Below are positions 36,676 through 45,381 of a DNA stretch of 64,000 nt, piece by piece; the first letter of the stretch is position 1; every line of letters begins with the position of its first letter. Position numbers and translations under genes: made by a program. The stretch is from NCBI RefSeq assembly GCF_026870155.1, contig NZ_CP113975.1, positions 2,046,001 through 2,110,000 on the forward strand. The letters run 5' to 3'. Below the pieces are notes generated by a model, which made no database searches, had not been told where the DNA came from, and saw only the letters and a list, made by a program, of their open reading frames with translations. The stretch is from Flavobacterium marginilacus (GTDB lineage: Bacteria; Bacteroidota; Bacteroidia; Flavobacteriales; Flavobacteriaceae).

Positions 36676-37698
36676 ATAACAATAAAGAAAATAGCAGAAT
36701 TAGCGAATGTTTCCCCAGGCACAGTGGACCGAATCATTCACAAGAGGGGGCAGGTATCACAAGAAAATATTGATAAAGTAAATGCTATCATTAAAGAGCA
36801 TGGTTTTAAGCGAAATATTTTTGCTAGTAATCTAGCTTCCAATAAAAAATTTAAAATAGCTGTTTTTTTGCCTAAGCCTGAGAAGCTGGAATATTGGGAA
36901 AGCCAGTTAATCGGAATCAAGAAAGCTGGCGGAGATTTTGGTAAATTTGGTATTGAGTTACATTACTTTCTTTATGACTTTGACAGTGTTTCATTTAAGA
37001 AAATGTTTGCAGAGGTATTTGATTTTGAATGTGACGGACTGCTTTTTTCGCCTATCTTTCATGAAGAATCCCGAGCATTCCTAACAGATTATAAAAGGAA
37101 AAATACACCAGTAGTTATGATTGACTCAGATATAAAAAATGAAATCTCTCATTTTTATATTGGTCAGGATGCTTTTAAAAGCGGTTACCTAGCAGGAAGG
37201 CTGATTAGTTTTGCTGTAAAAAATGAACGGAATGTACTTATTGTTAAAATTACTAAAGAAATTGACAGCACTTCAACTTATTTACAACGTATTAAAGGGT
37301 TTTATGCTTTTTTTGAAGACCATCCAGAGCTAACTAATTTTAGTTTTTCGGAAACAAGCATTACTACAGATGCTGGACAGCTTACTTTGGATATGTTTAA
37401 AAATAGCTGCAGTATATTCGTTCCCAATTCCAGAGCATATGTTGTTGCACAATTTTTGGAAGAAAATAAAATTAAAGGAATAAGAATAATCGGATACGAT
37501 CTCTTAAAAGAAAATATCACCTATTTAAATTCGGGAGCAATTGACTTTTTAATTAATCAAAAGCCAGAAGAACAGGGATATATGGGAATCAATTATCTTT
37601 ATAAGAAAATTATTCTGCATGAAAATTTAGACGATGCTCACTTTATACCGCTTGATATAATTGTAAAAGAAAATTACAGCATGAGTTTAAATGAATAA
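36676..37698 (+). CDS. LacI-family transcriptional regulator with non-canonical start
   Basis: About 340 residues. The LacI helix-turn-helix (IKKIAELANVSPGTVDRIIH) is complete only if translation starts upstream of the first GTG at 36724. The frame is open back to a TAA at 36658, and between there and 36724 there is no ATG, GTG or TTG. An ATA or ATC near 36673-36682 must serve, or the start codon has mutated. The start given here is therefore a guess. The C-terminal part is a sugar-binding periplasmic-binding-protein-like domain (FKIAVFLPKPEKLEYWE, GLLFSPIF, VVMIDSD, GIRIIGYDLL). It is divergent from the SDR-uxuA operon and probably represses it. Confidence 0.8.
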   Translation: MTIKKIAELANVSPGTVDRIIHKRGQVSQENIDKVNAIIKEHGFKRNIFASNLASNKKFKIAVFLPKPEKLEYWESQLIGIKKAGGDFGKFGIELHYFLYDFDSVSFKKMFAEVFDFECDGLLFSPIFHEESRAFLTDYKRKNTPVVMIDSDIKNEISHFYIGQDAFKSGYLAGRLISFAVKNERNVLIVKITKEIDSTSTYLQRIKGFYAFFEDHPELTNFSFSETSITTDAGQLTLDMFKNSCSIFVPNSRAYVVAQFLEENKIKGIRIIGYDLLKENITYLNSGAIDFLINQKPEEQGYMGINYLYKKIILHENLDDAHFIPLDIIVKENYSMSLNE

Positions 37699-37984
37699 AC
37701 ATAACTTGAAACCTATAAACCAAGTTGTTTTTATAAAATTGCAAAAGAAACTTATGATTGTTGGTATGCAACTTATGAGAGTATTAAAAGATAATTGAAT
37801 TTAATAGACGAAATAAATTAAATCCCGATGAAGAAATAGTTGTCGTTTTTTTTATAATATAGCTCAAAAATAAGGAGAACCTTAATTAAATAATAGAGGT
37901 TTAAAGTTATATACTTATTTTAATTCTTTGTAAACCAATATGATTTTGATTCATCATCTTTATAATTAGATTGTCAAATATGCT
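37699..37984. other. Intergenic region after the LacI gene
   Basis: AT-rich, no supported gene or hairpin. It leads into decayed insertion-sequence DNA. Confidence 0.35.
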
Positions 37985-38624
37985 TTACTTGTGTATCGAC
38001 CTATTTAATCGATAGCTATATTCATCAAGATACTTTTCAATATTTAGCTCATGCATCCAAGAATAGGTACTTCTTAACCATGCTTTTACCTTTGAAAAAA
38101 AATCAGAGTTATTGCTCTTAATTTGTTCAATATTATATTACTTTTTTAACGGTTTATATCCTGTCCATTTATCGTTTTTACTTTTGCTTCCGGTGAGATA
38201 TGACTTTGAAAAATCTTGCCGAGTTCATCAGATGAATAATCGTCAATTCTTTTAAAATAAGCTCTTTTTATATTCATAAATGGTATAACCATGCTGTTGG
38301 CCGGCTAATTGAATAAGGTTTTGCCATTTGAGAAGAGGATAAACTTTTAGTAGTGGCACTCATTTCAAAAACAATTCCGAAAGCTTTACGGGTTCCAAAT
38401 TTTACTTTGGGGAAAATAGTATTTGCCGTTGGGCTCTCAACATGATGACATAAGTTGCAATCTCTGGCAAAATTTAACTTTCGAATAGTAAACTTACTAT
38501 GGTTACATTTTGAACATCTAAAGTCTCCTTTCCATTTTATTGATGCTAAATATTCTAAACAATCTAAATCAGTTTTGGATGTGTCGAAAAAATCGATAAT
38601 GCTTCCTCCTTTGAATGATTCCAT
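37985..38624 (-). mobile_element. Decayed IS1595-family transposase
   Basis: Reading leftward, the N-terminal zinc-ribbon part is intact (TDLDCLEYLASIKWKGDFRC, SKCNHSKFTI, CNLCHHVESPTANTIFPKVK), ending at ISRPTAWLYHL with a stop at 38274. In another frame the C-terminal part follows: KRIDDYSSDELGKIFQSHIS, PEAKVKT, then KVKAWLRSTYSWMHELNIEK and YLDEYSYRLNR. The central catalytic stretch of the DDE domain is deleted, so it cannot transpose. No clear terminal inverted repeats were found. Confidence 0.8.
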
Positions 38625-38681
38625 AAAAATTTTGTTTTAAGAAAGATAAGAAAATATCTTTACATTTCTATTAAATAATAA

Positions 38682-38825
38682 ATGAATGAAAATAGTGTAG
38701 GAGAACTTGAAATTCTAATTAACTGCTTAATGCCAACCGAGTTTTGGAATTTCTTTGAAATTATGAAGTTGACAACAAAGACTGTAATCTTAAAGGAAAT
38801 GGATGAAAATCTTACATCAAAGTAA
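38682..38825 (+). pseudogene. Short frame resembling an ISAon1-type N-terminal protein
   Basis: 47 residues: GELEILINCLMPTEFWNFFE and IMKLTTKTVILKEMDENL. The pattern of a hydrophobic LP-E-x-x-x-F-F-E stretch followed by alternating strands resembles the small N-terminal protein of ISAon1-type elements, but it is half length. Weak call, supported mostly by the surrounding IS debris. Confidence 0.25.
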
Positions 38826-38992
38826 TATTTAGATATTTTCCTGAAAGTAACACAGGAATTAGGGCTTAAGGTAAGTATTGAATAATTAAACTCAGATAAT
38901 AGTAAAATGTATCGGTGTTTTTATTTGATATAGTAGTGTGAAAAAGTTATTAGCATCTGTAAAATGGCAACTAAAATGGGGATTTTAAAAAC

Positions 38993-39026
38993 AAAACCCT
39001 TAAAATCAGTAGATTGAAAGGGTTTT
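38993..39026 (-). terminator. Terminator-like hairpin beside the tRNA-like scar
   Basis: AAAACCCTT and AAGGGTTTT arms. Read leftward it lies a few bases after the tRNA-like 3' end, as a normal tRNA terminator would. Confidence 0.5.
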
Positions 39027-39027
39027 T

Positions 39028-39050
39028 GTGGAATCGCCGGGAATCGAACC
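39028..39050 (-). other. tRNA 3'-end-like fragment (possible attachment scar)
   Basis: Read leftward: GGTTCGATTCCCGGCGATTC, then CA. This is a T-loop and 3' acceptor-like sequence. No matching D or anticodon arm can be folded upstream, so a full tRNA is absent. Such 3' ends are typical integrase target sites. Confidence 0.4.
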
Positions 39051-39260
39051 TAAGTCCTAAAACCCGCACTATTGCCTATATTTTACTTTGTGAAAATCTG
39101 GTGTGCCACGATTTTGCCATAAGTTTAAAAAGCCCTTGAAATCTTGGTTATTTTAAACTTTCCTGCATGAAACTGATTGACTTTAAAAGAACGACATAAT
39201 ACAATGATTACTGCAAAAGTAAACATTTTTAAGGACAATAAACTTATTAGGGCGTGATTC

Positions 39261-39404
39261 CTCATTTCAAAAACAATTCCGAAAGCTTTACGGATACCAA
39301 AATTTTGTTTTATAAAAAATTGTATTGGATGTAGGGCTTTCAATACGATGACACAAACTACAGTCTCTGTAAAATTTAATTTGCGAATAGTAAACTTGTT
39401 GTGA
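39261..39404 (-). mobile_element. Second, shorter IS1595-type remnant
   Basis: It repeats part of the 38345-38510 sequence with many changes: CATTTCAAAAACAATTCCGA and AAGCTTTACGG (reverse strand encodes FGIRKAFGIVFEM), a GGGCTTTCAA stretch, and GCGAATAGTAAACTTG. It abuts the stop codon of the cytochrome gene at 39405, so an insertion next to that gene has decayed. Confidence 0.7.
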
Positions 39405-40427
39405 TTAGTTTTCTAAAAATCCCTTGTCGCCTAATGTTTTCATAAAAGCAATTAAATTATTTTTTTCTTTCTCGGTTAGAGGAATCCTGTTGTTGTTATT
39501 TTTAAAAATAGGATCTAGATTGTCAGCATTCAAAACGCCGTTATCCAAATAATCTAAAACCGATTTTAAAGTCGGAAATTGCCCAAAGCTTCCGTAAGGA
39601 GCGGTATATTCAATATTTCTTAACGTTGGAACCCGAAAACTCATATAATCAGCAGTAATTCCTGTGACTCTAGCACGGCCAGCTTCATTAGAATCCGTAT
39701 TTAAAGGAAAACCAATGTTTCTAAAACTTTGGTCTGTGAATAACTCTGTACTGTGGCAGCTGATGCATTTTTGCTGAAATGTTTGATATCCTTGTGCTTC
39801 ACTTTCGGTAAAAGTTTCGGCTTCTTTTCGTTTTACTTTATCATATTTACTGTTGGCAGAAATAAGCGTATATTCGAACTGTGCAATGCTTTTGTAAATT
39901 CTTTCTGAAGTAATATTTTCATCTCCAAATGCTTTTCGGAATAAATCTTTGTAAGCAGCATCACCTGTAATTTTATCAATAATTTCCAAAATAGAAGAAT
40001 CCATTTCTTCATGGGTAATTATGGGAACTAAAGGCTGTTGCTCCAATTGCAATTTGCTTCCATCCCAAGTATAAAATTTCATAAACATCAGATTTTGGAT
40101 TGATGGGGTATTTCGGAGTCCTATTCTGCCTTCTACGCCGATGCCTTTTGGATTGTGATCGGCAAAAGCACTGGCTTGAATGTGACAGCTGGAACAGGAA
40201 ATCGTATTATCTGTGCTAAATCTTTTGTCAGAAAAAAGTTTTTTACCTAAGATTACTCCATATTGAGTAGGTTTATTTAAATGTACAAAACTATTTGTTT
40301 CTGGAAAATCAGCTGGAATATTCAGTGCTAATTCTGGATTATTATAAGGTATTACTTCAGCATCATCATTGCTGCAGGAGGTTAACGATAATAAAAGTAA
40401 TAGGGAACAGATTATTTTTTTCATCAT
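39405..40427 (-). CDS. MbnH-like dihaem cytochrome c peroxidase family lipoprotein
   Basis: 340 residues from the ATG at 40427, chosen because it gives a clean lipoprotein signal (LLLLSLTSCS); an upstream ATG at 40460 would add 11 odd residues. Two haem sites are present: CSSCH and CISCH (about residues 78-82 and 221-225), with LGKKLFSDKRFSTDNTISCS, GRIGLRNTPS and PTLRNIEYTAPYGSFG typical of the MauG/CcpA family. In the known MbnH-MbnP pair the dihaem enzyme oxidises a tryptophan of MbnP to kynurenine to create a copper site. Its neighbour here is an MbnP-like protein, so that role is likely. It ends the leftward copper-type operon. Confidence 0.88.
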   Translation of the reverse strand: MMKKIICSLLLLLSLTSCSNDDAEVIPYNNPELALNIPADFPETNSFVHLNKPTQYGVILGKKLFSDKRFSTDNTISCSSCHIQASAFADHNPKGIGVEGRIGLRNTPSIQNLMFMKFYTWDGSKLQLEQQPLVPIITHEEMDSSILEIIDKITGDAAYKDLFRKAFGDENITSERIYKSIAQFEYTLISANSKYDKVKRKEAETFTESEAQGYQTFQQKCISCHSTELFTDQSFRNIGFPLNTDSNEAGRARVTGITADYMSFRVPTLRNIEYTAPYGSFGQFPTLKSVLDYLDNGVLNADNLDPIFKNNNNRIPLTEKEKNNLIAFMKTLGDKGFLEN

Positions 40428-40489
40428 AAATGAATTTAAAACAGAACCGTCTATGCTCAAAGAAAAATAGACGGCTCTGAAATATGATT

Positions 40490-41353
40490 TTAGTTTTCTA
40501 CACTAGTAACTGAAAACATTCCCGAAATGTCGCTTGTACCATTTCCTCCTAAATTGTCAACAAACTTAACCATCTGAACGGCAGTGTGAATATTAGGTGT
40601 CGCATTGTTATTCATACCAGTTCCCGTTGACAAAGTAATCGTATTCGTTTTGCCACTCAATAGTTTATCAAAATCGGCTTTAATTTTAATTTTAGGAGCG
40701 TTGCTGCCAACAACTGCATTTGTAGTAAGATTTAAAGTAATGTCTCTGTAAGCATCTACGCCTTGTGTATAGTTTGGAGCAGTTCCTTCAACTGTACTTC
40801 CTGTGTGAATAGACATCTCTTTATTATCTGCACCATAAAAACCTTCAATTTTAGTAAATCGGTATCCAGTTCCCCATTCCCACATCATTTCTGTATCGTT
40901 AGCTCCAGCTGTGGCGTAGAAATTAGGAAATTTAGTTTGATTTAAAGTATTTTGATCTTGTTTAATACCCAAACCGAATTTTATTTGTTTATAAGCTGCT
41001 GATGGTATATTGCTTAACACATAGCTAAGTGTTGCAGCTTTTGACTGATCAATAACGGTGGCACCTTTATCCAAATCGTTTACGTTATAAGGTATTTCTG
41101 TTCCATCTTCTTTGATAAGACGTATATTGCTAATCACATATTTCAATTCGGAAAAATGATGTAACTGTCCTGCTGCAGATGTATTTACTGTAGCTGCTGC
41201 AGCACTTGCATTACCAAGAACAATAGGCGTATTTTTAAAAGTATTGTTGAATTCTAACGTTACATTGTTTGCGGCTGGTTCGTCATCATTAGAACATGAT
41301 GCGAATGCCAATGCGGCAGCAGATAATAAAAGGTATTTTTTTAATTTTTGCAT
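40490..41353 (-). CDS. MbnP-family copper-binding lipoprotein
   Basis: 287 residues with a lipoprotein signal (LAFASCS, lipid Cys at 20). It shows the MbnP features: VTLEFNNTF, LHHFSELKYVISNIRLIKED, KFGLGIKQDQNT, MMWEWGTGYRFTKIEG (residues 156-171), HTGS and ITLNL. In studied members a Trp is converted to kynurenine by the partner MbnH; Trp158 or Trp160 is the candidate here. The gene is 30 bases or so upstream of the dihaem gene and downstream of the small Cys protein. Periplasmic copper binding is inferred from family and context. Confidence 0.88.
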   Translation of the reverse strand: MQKLKKYLLLSAAALAFASCSNDDEPAANNVTLEFNNTFKNTPIVLGNASAAAATVNTSAAGQLHHFSELKYVISNIRLIKEDGTEIPYNVNDLDKGATVIDQSKAATLSYVLSNIPSAAYKQIKFGLGIKQDQNTLNQTKFPNFYATAGANDTEMMWEWGTGYRFTKIEGFYGADNKEMSIHTGSTVEGTAPNYTQGVDAYRDITLNLTTNAVVGSNAPKIKIKADFDKLLSGKTNTITLSTGTGMNNNATPNIHTAVQMVKFVDNLGGNGTSDISGMFSVTSVEN

Positions 41354-41380
41354 TTTATATTAATTTAATTTTTTGTATTT

Positions 41381-41776
41381 CTATTTTACTAATTTCGACG
41401 ACTGAATCAATAATAGGATAGGAGGCGGTACAAAAATTTCAAGATGCGGTTCTATTAATCTAAATTCTTTATAGATCGATACTTTATCACATAGTATTGT
41501 TTCTGGGAAAGAGACTGTAAAATCATAATTCGTGTTCAAGATAATATCAATTTTTTTACTGATGCCAGTAAGTTCTAAGTCGGTATTATCTGTTTTTTGC
41601 AGTTCTTTCTTCAAATGACATTTGCCGTGACATTGCATTTCTAGCTTATCTTTGTTAATGCAGAACTCTTTCTCTATTTCTTTTTGATTCAGTTTAAAGT
41701 GCACAATAATCAATGCCTGCTGGAAAGCCACCAGCAGGAATAGCATTGTCATTGTTATGCTAAAAACTTTTTTCAT
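41381..41776 (-). CDS. Small membrane-anchored Cys protein, copper operon (copy 1)
   Basis: 131 residues. One N-terminal membrane helix (about 5-27) is followed by HFKLNQKEIEKEFCINKDKL, EMQCHGKCHLKKEL: a C-x9-C-x-G-x-C cluster with nearby His, a plausible soft-metal site. The C-terminus has a Pro-rich FVPPPILLL stretch that is hydrophobic. A paralogue with the same KxNQxEIxK...C...CxGxC pattern and a terminal PP lies at 44982, at the other end of the TonB receptor block. I know no function for this family. A periplasmic metallochaperone or reductant for the receptor is a reasonable inference. It starts four bases after the receptor gene. Confidence 0.8.
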   Translation of the reverse strand: MKKVFSITMTMLFLLVAFQQALIIVHFKLNQKEIEKEFCINKDKLEMQCHGKCHLKKELQKTDNTDLELTGISKKIDIILNTNYDFTVSFPETILCDKVSIYKEFRLIEPHLEIFVPPPILLLIQSSKLVK

Positions 41777-41779
41777 TTT

Positions 41780-43759
41780 TTAAAAATTCAATTTTAAAGA
41801 GGTAAAAATATTGCGCCCCATTCTTGGAATATTTCCCCAATCGGCATAAGTACTGTAATATTCATTTAATAAATTTTCTGCACCAAGCTGCACAACCGCT
41901 TTAACTTTATTAATATTAAAAGTATAATCGGCAGAAAGATTCCAAATGGTATAAGCCTTGGTTAGGTCTTCTCCATATTCGGGACTGTAATTAATTTGTT
42001 CAAAATCACCATTAATGGAAGTCTGAATTCCAAAATTTTCGTGCATAAAATGAAGCGAAGTCTGATAACTTAATGGGCGGATAAATGGTAGATTTCCTCC
42101 TTTATTGTCCATTCCACGAGCATAAGTCAGCATTCCTTTCCAATGTAAATGCTCCAAAACGTCATAACTCACATTCATAGACATATTTAAAAGTTTTGCA
42201 TAATCTAATGAAGTATAACTTTTTACTCCCACCGACTGATAATTCATCGGGCTTCCCATACTTAACACCTTACCGATGATATAATTTTGGATGTAGAAAT
42301 AATTGATTTTTCCCTGAACGCTGAATTGTTCTTTTTCAAATCCCGCACTGGCATTAACTTCATAGGAGATTTCATTTTTTAAATCGGGATTTCCAATATA
42401 GTCGTAACGGTCAAAACTGTTGTAAATATAATAGCCGTAACCTTCGGAAACAGAAGGCGCTCGATGCCCATATCCAGTTCCAGCAGAGAAATTAAAATCA
42501 TCAATATTCAAATTATAGCCAGCGTGAAGACTAGGCAAAAATCTCGTTTTTTCCTGAGGTGTTCCTGGATGGAAAATCCAATTGAATTCTGCATACTTTG
42601 AATAATTATAATTCACGCCTAAAGAGCCACCTAAATTCAGTTCACTTTTTTCTGAAATATCCCAGACATTATTCATAGAGAGACCGCCATATCGGGTCGT
42701 TACCCAAGGCCAGCTGTAGGCAAACATCGTTCTCTTACTTCGATCTTGCGGATACATACGCATTTCTGCAATAGATAAATTATCGTAGGCGTTCAATTGG
42801 ATTTCAGAAGAATAACTATTTTTTTTCAAATTTGCTTTCGAGATCAAACCATAAGTCGTGCTCCAGCCCGGCATATCCATGTGAACGAGATTTTCTGGGC
42901 GAGTGGTATCATCCATATAATGTTCAATGGTGTTAAAATAAATCTTAGTATCGACCACTCTTACCAATCCTTTTTCAAATAACTGCTTGTAAGAAGCCGA
43001 AGTAATCAGCGCACGCGAAAGCGACAGGTCCATTGGTAAGGCAGGAAAACCAACATCTTTTGCCATATCAAAAATAGCATCTACCCGTACCGAAGACAAA
43101 GCAGCTGTTTTATAAGCCAAGCCTAACGAACTGTTGAATTTTTTATATTGTGAATGATTTACTTCCTTGTCATTTCCATCATAATAGTTAGCCGCTTTTC
43201 GATAAGAAATACTTCCATCGGCTACAAATTTAGAAGAGGAGTAAGAGATATTTCCAAGATTGAAAAACTGCTTGTTATTAAACTCAAATCCGCTTTGATA
43301 AGCTCCGTTCCATTTTTTTTCCAAACTAAAAGGAGTGCTTTTTCTTTTTAAATCGATGCTTCCCGCAACGGTTGCCCCGTGAAGACTTCCTTCTTGTCCT
43401 GATTTTATATCAATTCCCGAAAGATTATTACTTTCTACATAAGAAGTAATAGGATCCATTTTATCGGTACAGGCTCCAAAAACGTGCATTCCATCGATAG
43501 TAAGTGTAGAGCGTTCTGTACTCATATTATTGAGCAGAGGTTCCCAAGCGTAAGCACCACGTTTTATGAAACTAATATTGTCCAAAGAAGATAAAAAATC
43601 ATCCACTGAAACAGCCATTTTCATCTCTGTTTCAATTTTATTTTTGACAGCAGTAATCACTTTTACATCTTTCAGCTTGTTTATGCTATCGTTATGAGTA
43701 GGTTTATTTTGGGCTGTAACAGACATCGCTGCAAAAAGCAGCAGTATTAAATATTTCAT
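41780..43759 (-). CDS. TonB-dependent receptor, OprC/NosA-like copper type
   Basis: 659 residues from the ATG at 43759 (signal peptide ends SVTAQ); a longer in-frame start at 43792 would overlap the previous gene. The plug carries MHVFGACTDKMDPITSYVES, and the barrel ends in a terminal Phe. CTDKM (Cys97 to Met101) matches CxxxM and EHYMDD (His280, Met282) matches HxM. Together these are the copper-binding residues described for Pseudomonas OprC. There is no STN domain and no sigma partner. Neighbouring MbnP, MbnH and YtkA-like genes agree with copper uptake across the outer membrane. The last bases overlap nothing; gaps to neighbours are three to four bases. Confidence 0.9.
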   Translation of the reverse strand: MKYLILLLFAAMSVTAQNKPTHNDSINKLKDVKVITAVKNKIETEMKMAVSVDDFLSSLDNISFIKRGAYAWEPLLNNMSTERSTLTIDGMHVFGACTDKMDPITSYVESNNLSGIDIKSGQEGSLHGATVAGSIDLKRKSTPFSLEKKWNGAYQSGFEFNNKQFFNLGNISYSSSKFVADGSISYRKAANYYDGNDKEVNHSQYKKFNSSLGLAYKTAALSSVRVDAIFDMAKDVGFPALPMDLSLSRALITSASYKQLFEKGLVRVVDTKIYFNTIEHYMDDTTRPENLVHMDMPGWSTTYGLISKANLKKNSYSSEIQLNAYDNLSIAEMRMYPQDRSKRTMFAYSWPWVTTRYGGLSMNNVWDISEKSELNLGGSLGVNYNYSKYAEFNWIFHPGTPQEKTRFLPSLHAGYNLNIDDFNFSAGTGYGHRAPSVSEGYGYYIYNSFDRYDYIGNPDLKNEISYEVNASAGFEKEQFSVQGKINYFYIQNYIIGKVLSMGSPMNYQSVGVKSYTSLDYAKLLNMSMNVSYDVLEHLHWKGMLTYARGMDNKGGNLPFIRPLSYQTSLHFMHENFGIQTSINGDFEQINYSPEYGEDLTKAYTIWNLSADYTFNINKVKAVVQLGAENLLNEYYSTYADWGNIPRMGRNIFTSLKLNF

Positions 43760-43763
43760 TTTA

Positions 43764-44687
43764 TTAGAATAAGGTATCAATATAAAGTTCACTCTTCACT
43801 CCTTCAACTCCCGGTGTAAAATCTGTTGGGACTACCGTTCCTTTTAAAATCAGCCCATTTTGATTCATTAAGATTAAATTCAAAGTCCAATTTCCTGTCA
43901 TTGTATAGTTGACTATTCCGTGATACAAACCATCATTCTGCTGCGTCAAATCGACGTTATTGGGCGAAGAATGATTTCCCATAGAAGGTTCCGGCATTCT
44001 AGGATCGAGTTTTAAAGTGTAGCCGCTTACTTGAGAATAGGAAAATTGCGAAGCATCTGGAAACGTTCCTGCAGCGGTAGTCGGTTTATTGTATTTGTAA
44101 ATACCAGCAACCAATTTGTTTTCGGCAACTGTTGGTTTTTGGGGTGATAGCAAAGCAATATAATATTGTTCGCCGTCATTTCCTGTAAAGGCTGTCATAT
44201 TAAGATTCATGTTACTTTGTTTTTCAACAGTAATAGTGGTAGCAAGCTCCTGTTTCTTATTGGCTTCAGTAAAACTTACATATAATTTCCAGCTATTGGC
44301 TGTTGCAGTTTCATTTGTAAATACGGAATATCCAGTATAATATTTATTTACAGTATCATATTCTAAATTCGACTGATGAGGACAAGAACTTTTACTCCCA
44401 TTAATGTTGCTTATTAGGGGTAAAAAAGTGACATCCGATGCAGTTACATTCTGGTTTGTCTGTGTATTGATGATTTTCAGATGAAGTTCGTTGTAACCTT
44501 TATAAAAAGTTCCGTTTAGTGCGTCAATGCTAATTTTATAGTTACCGCTGGTAAACGAAACCGCTTCTTTAAATTCATAATATTCAGGTACTTCTAAGCT
44601 GATTTCAGCTTCGTAATCTGTTTTGTCAATCGTGCAGGAGGTAATCACAAATACTATTGCGATTAGAAAAAAATTAAAATATCTCAT
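43764..44687 (-). CDS. YtkA/FixH-like lipoprotein of the copper operon
   Basis: 307 residues with a lipoprotein signal (FVITSCT, lipid Cys at 18). It seems to have two related beta-sandwich halves: residues about 50-160 (GYNELHLKIINTQTNQNV ... FLPLISNINGSKSSCPHQSN) and about 200-300 (LKLDPRMPEPSMGNHSSPNN ... NYTMTGNWTLNLIL). The MPEPSMGNHSSP motif is the Met/His stretch seen in FixH and YtkA domains, and the SSCPHQS segment is the matching loop in the first half with Cys and His. Metal binding is inferred. It lies just upstream of the receptor gene. Confidence 0.75.
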   Translation of the reverse strand: MRYFNFFLIAIVFVITSCTIDKTDYEAEISLEVPEYYEFKEAVSFTSGNYKISIDALNGTFYKGYNELHLKIINTQTNQNVTASDVTFLPLISNINGSKSSCPHQSNLEYDTVNKYYTGYSVFTNETATANSWKLYVSFTEANKKQELATTITVEKQSNMNLNMTAFTGNDGEQYYIALLSPQKPTVAENKLVAGIYKYNKPTTAAGTFPDASQFSYSQVSGYTLKLDPRMPEPSMGNHSSPNNVDLTQQNDGLYHGIVNYTMTGNWTLNLILMNQNGLILKGTVVPTDFTPGVEGVKSELYIDTLF

Positions 44688-44981
44688 TATAAATGAATAG
44701 TCTAAAAGGGTTTAATTGCGGCATACAAACGCTATGATTTTTAAAATCAAAATGAGCGATGCCATAAATCAGGACTGATGAAATGATGCGTAAATAAAGC
44801 ATACAAGAAATAGATGCTTTTTGATACCGCAGGGAATCAGTGGTTTCAGTATCAAGAGTTATAAAGTCTATGATTTTAATTTCATAGAAACTTGAATTTA
44901 GGATGCCTACTATTAATGAATAGTTGATTTAACAACAATCATATTAAATAATTTGCACACAAATTGAAACTGAAATGATAT
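44688..44981. other. Intergenic region within the copper-type gene set
   Basis: 294 bases without a gene. It separates the second small Cys protein from the lipoprotein and may hold a second promoter, although no clear TAnnTTTG with a spaced TTG is seen. Confidence 0.35.
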
Positions 44982-45359
44982 CTATACAGAATATAGTGGG
45001 GGGTGAAAAATAAAGCCAGTAGCTCCAAGGGGTTTCTTTTTAAACAAAACAGAAGGGCTGTCTTTTACTTCAATGGCAGGAAAAATACTCAAATCCAGTT
45101 CGGTAGTGTGCTGGATATAAACAATCTCTATTTTATCTTTTAGGACATTCTGCATTTTTCTTTCATTAGAATCGTATTTTTTTAAGGTTTTACGAAGTTC
45201 ACAATGTCCGTTACAGGTATTATTGGCAATTTTTCTTTGTACACAAATAGTTTTGGCAATCTCGTCTTGGTTGATTTTGAATTTGGCATATATAATTATA
45301 TTTCCGAAAGAAGGAAGCAATAATATAGACGAAAGTAATATGACAAAAAATCGTTTCAG
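44982..45359 (-). CDS. Small membrane-anchored Cys protein, copper operon (copy 2)
   Basis: About 125 residues. The first TTG (45320) would cut off half of the N-terminal membrane helix. Extending upstream gives (M)KRFFVILLSSILLLPSFG, which lines up with MKKVFSITMTMLFLL of the paralogue at 41381, if the CTG at 45359 is used. The core is KFKINQDEIAKTICVQRKI, ANNTCNGHCELRKTL: the same C-x8/9-C-x-G-x-C cluster. The C-terminus ends IFHPPLYSV. It is the first gene of the leftward set; the predicted promoter and palindrome lie 20-75 bases upstream. Function unknown; metal handling inferred. Confidence 0.7.
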   Translation of the reverse strand: MKRFFVILLSSILLLPSFGNIIIYAKFKINQDEIAKTICVQRKIANNTCNGHCELRKTLKKYDSNERKMQNVLKDKIEIVYIQHTTELDLSIFPAIEVKDSPSVLFKKKPLGATGFIFHPPLYSV

Positions 45360-45381
45360 ACTAGTTTTTGTTTAGTGACGC

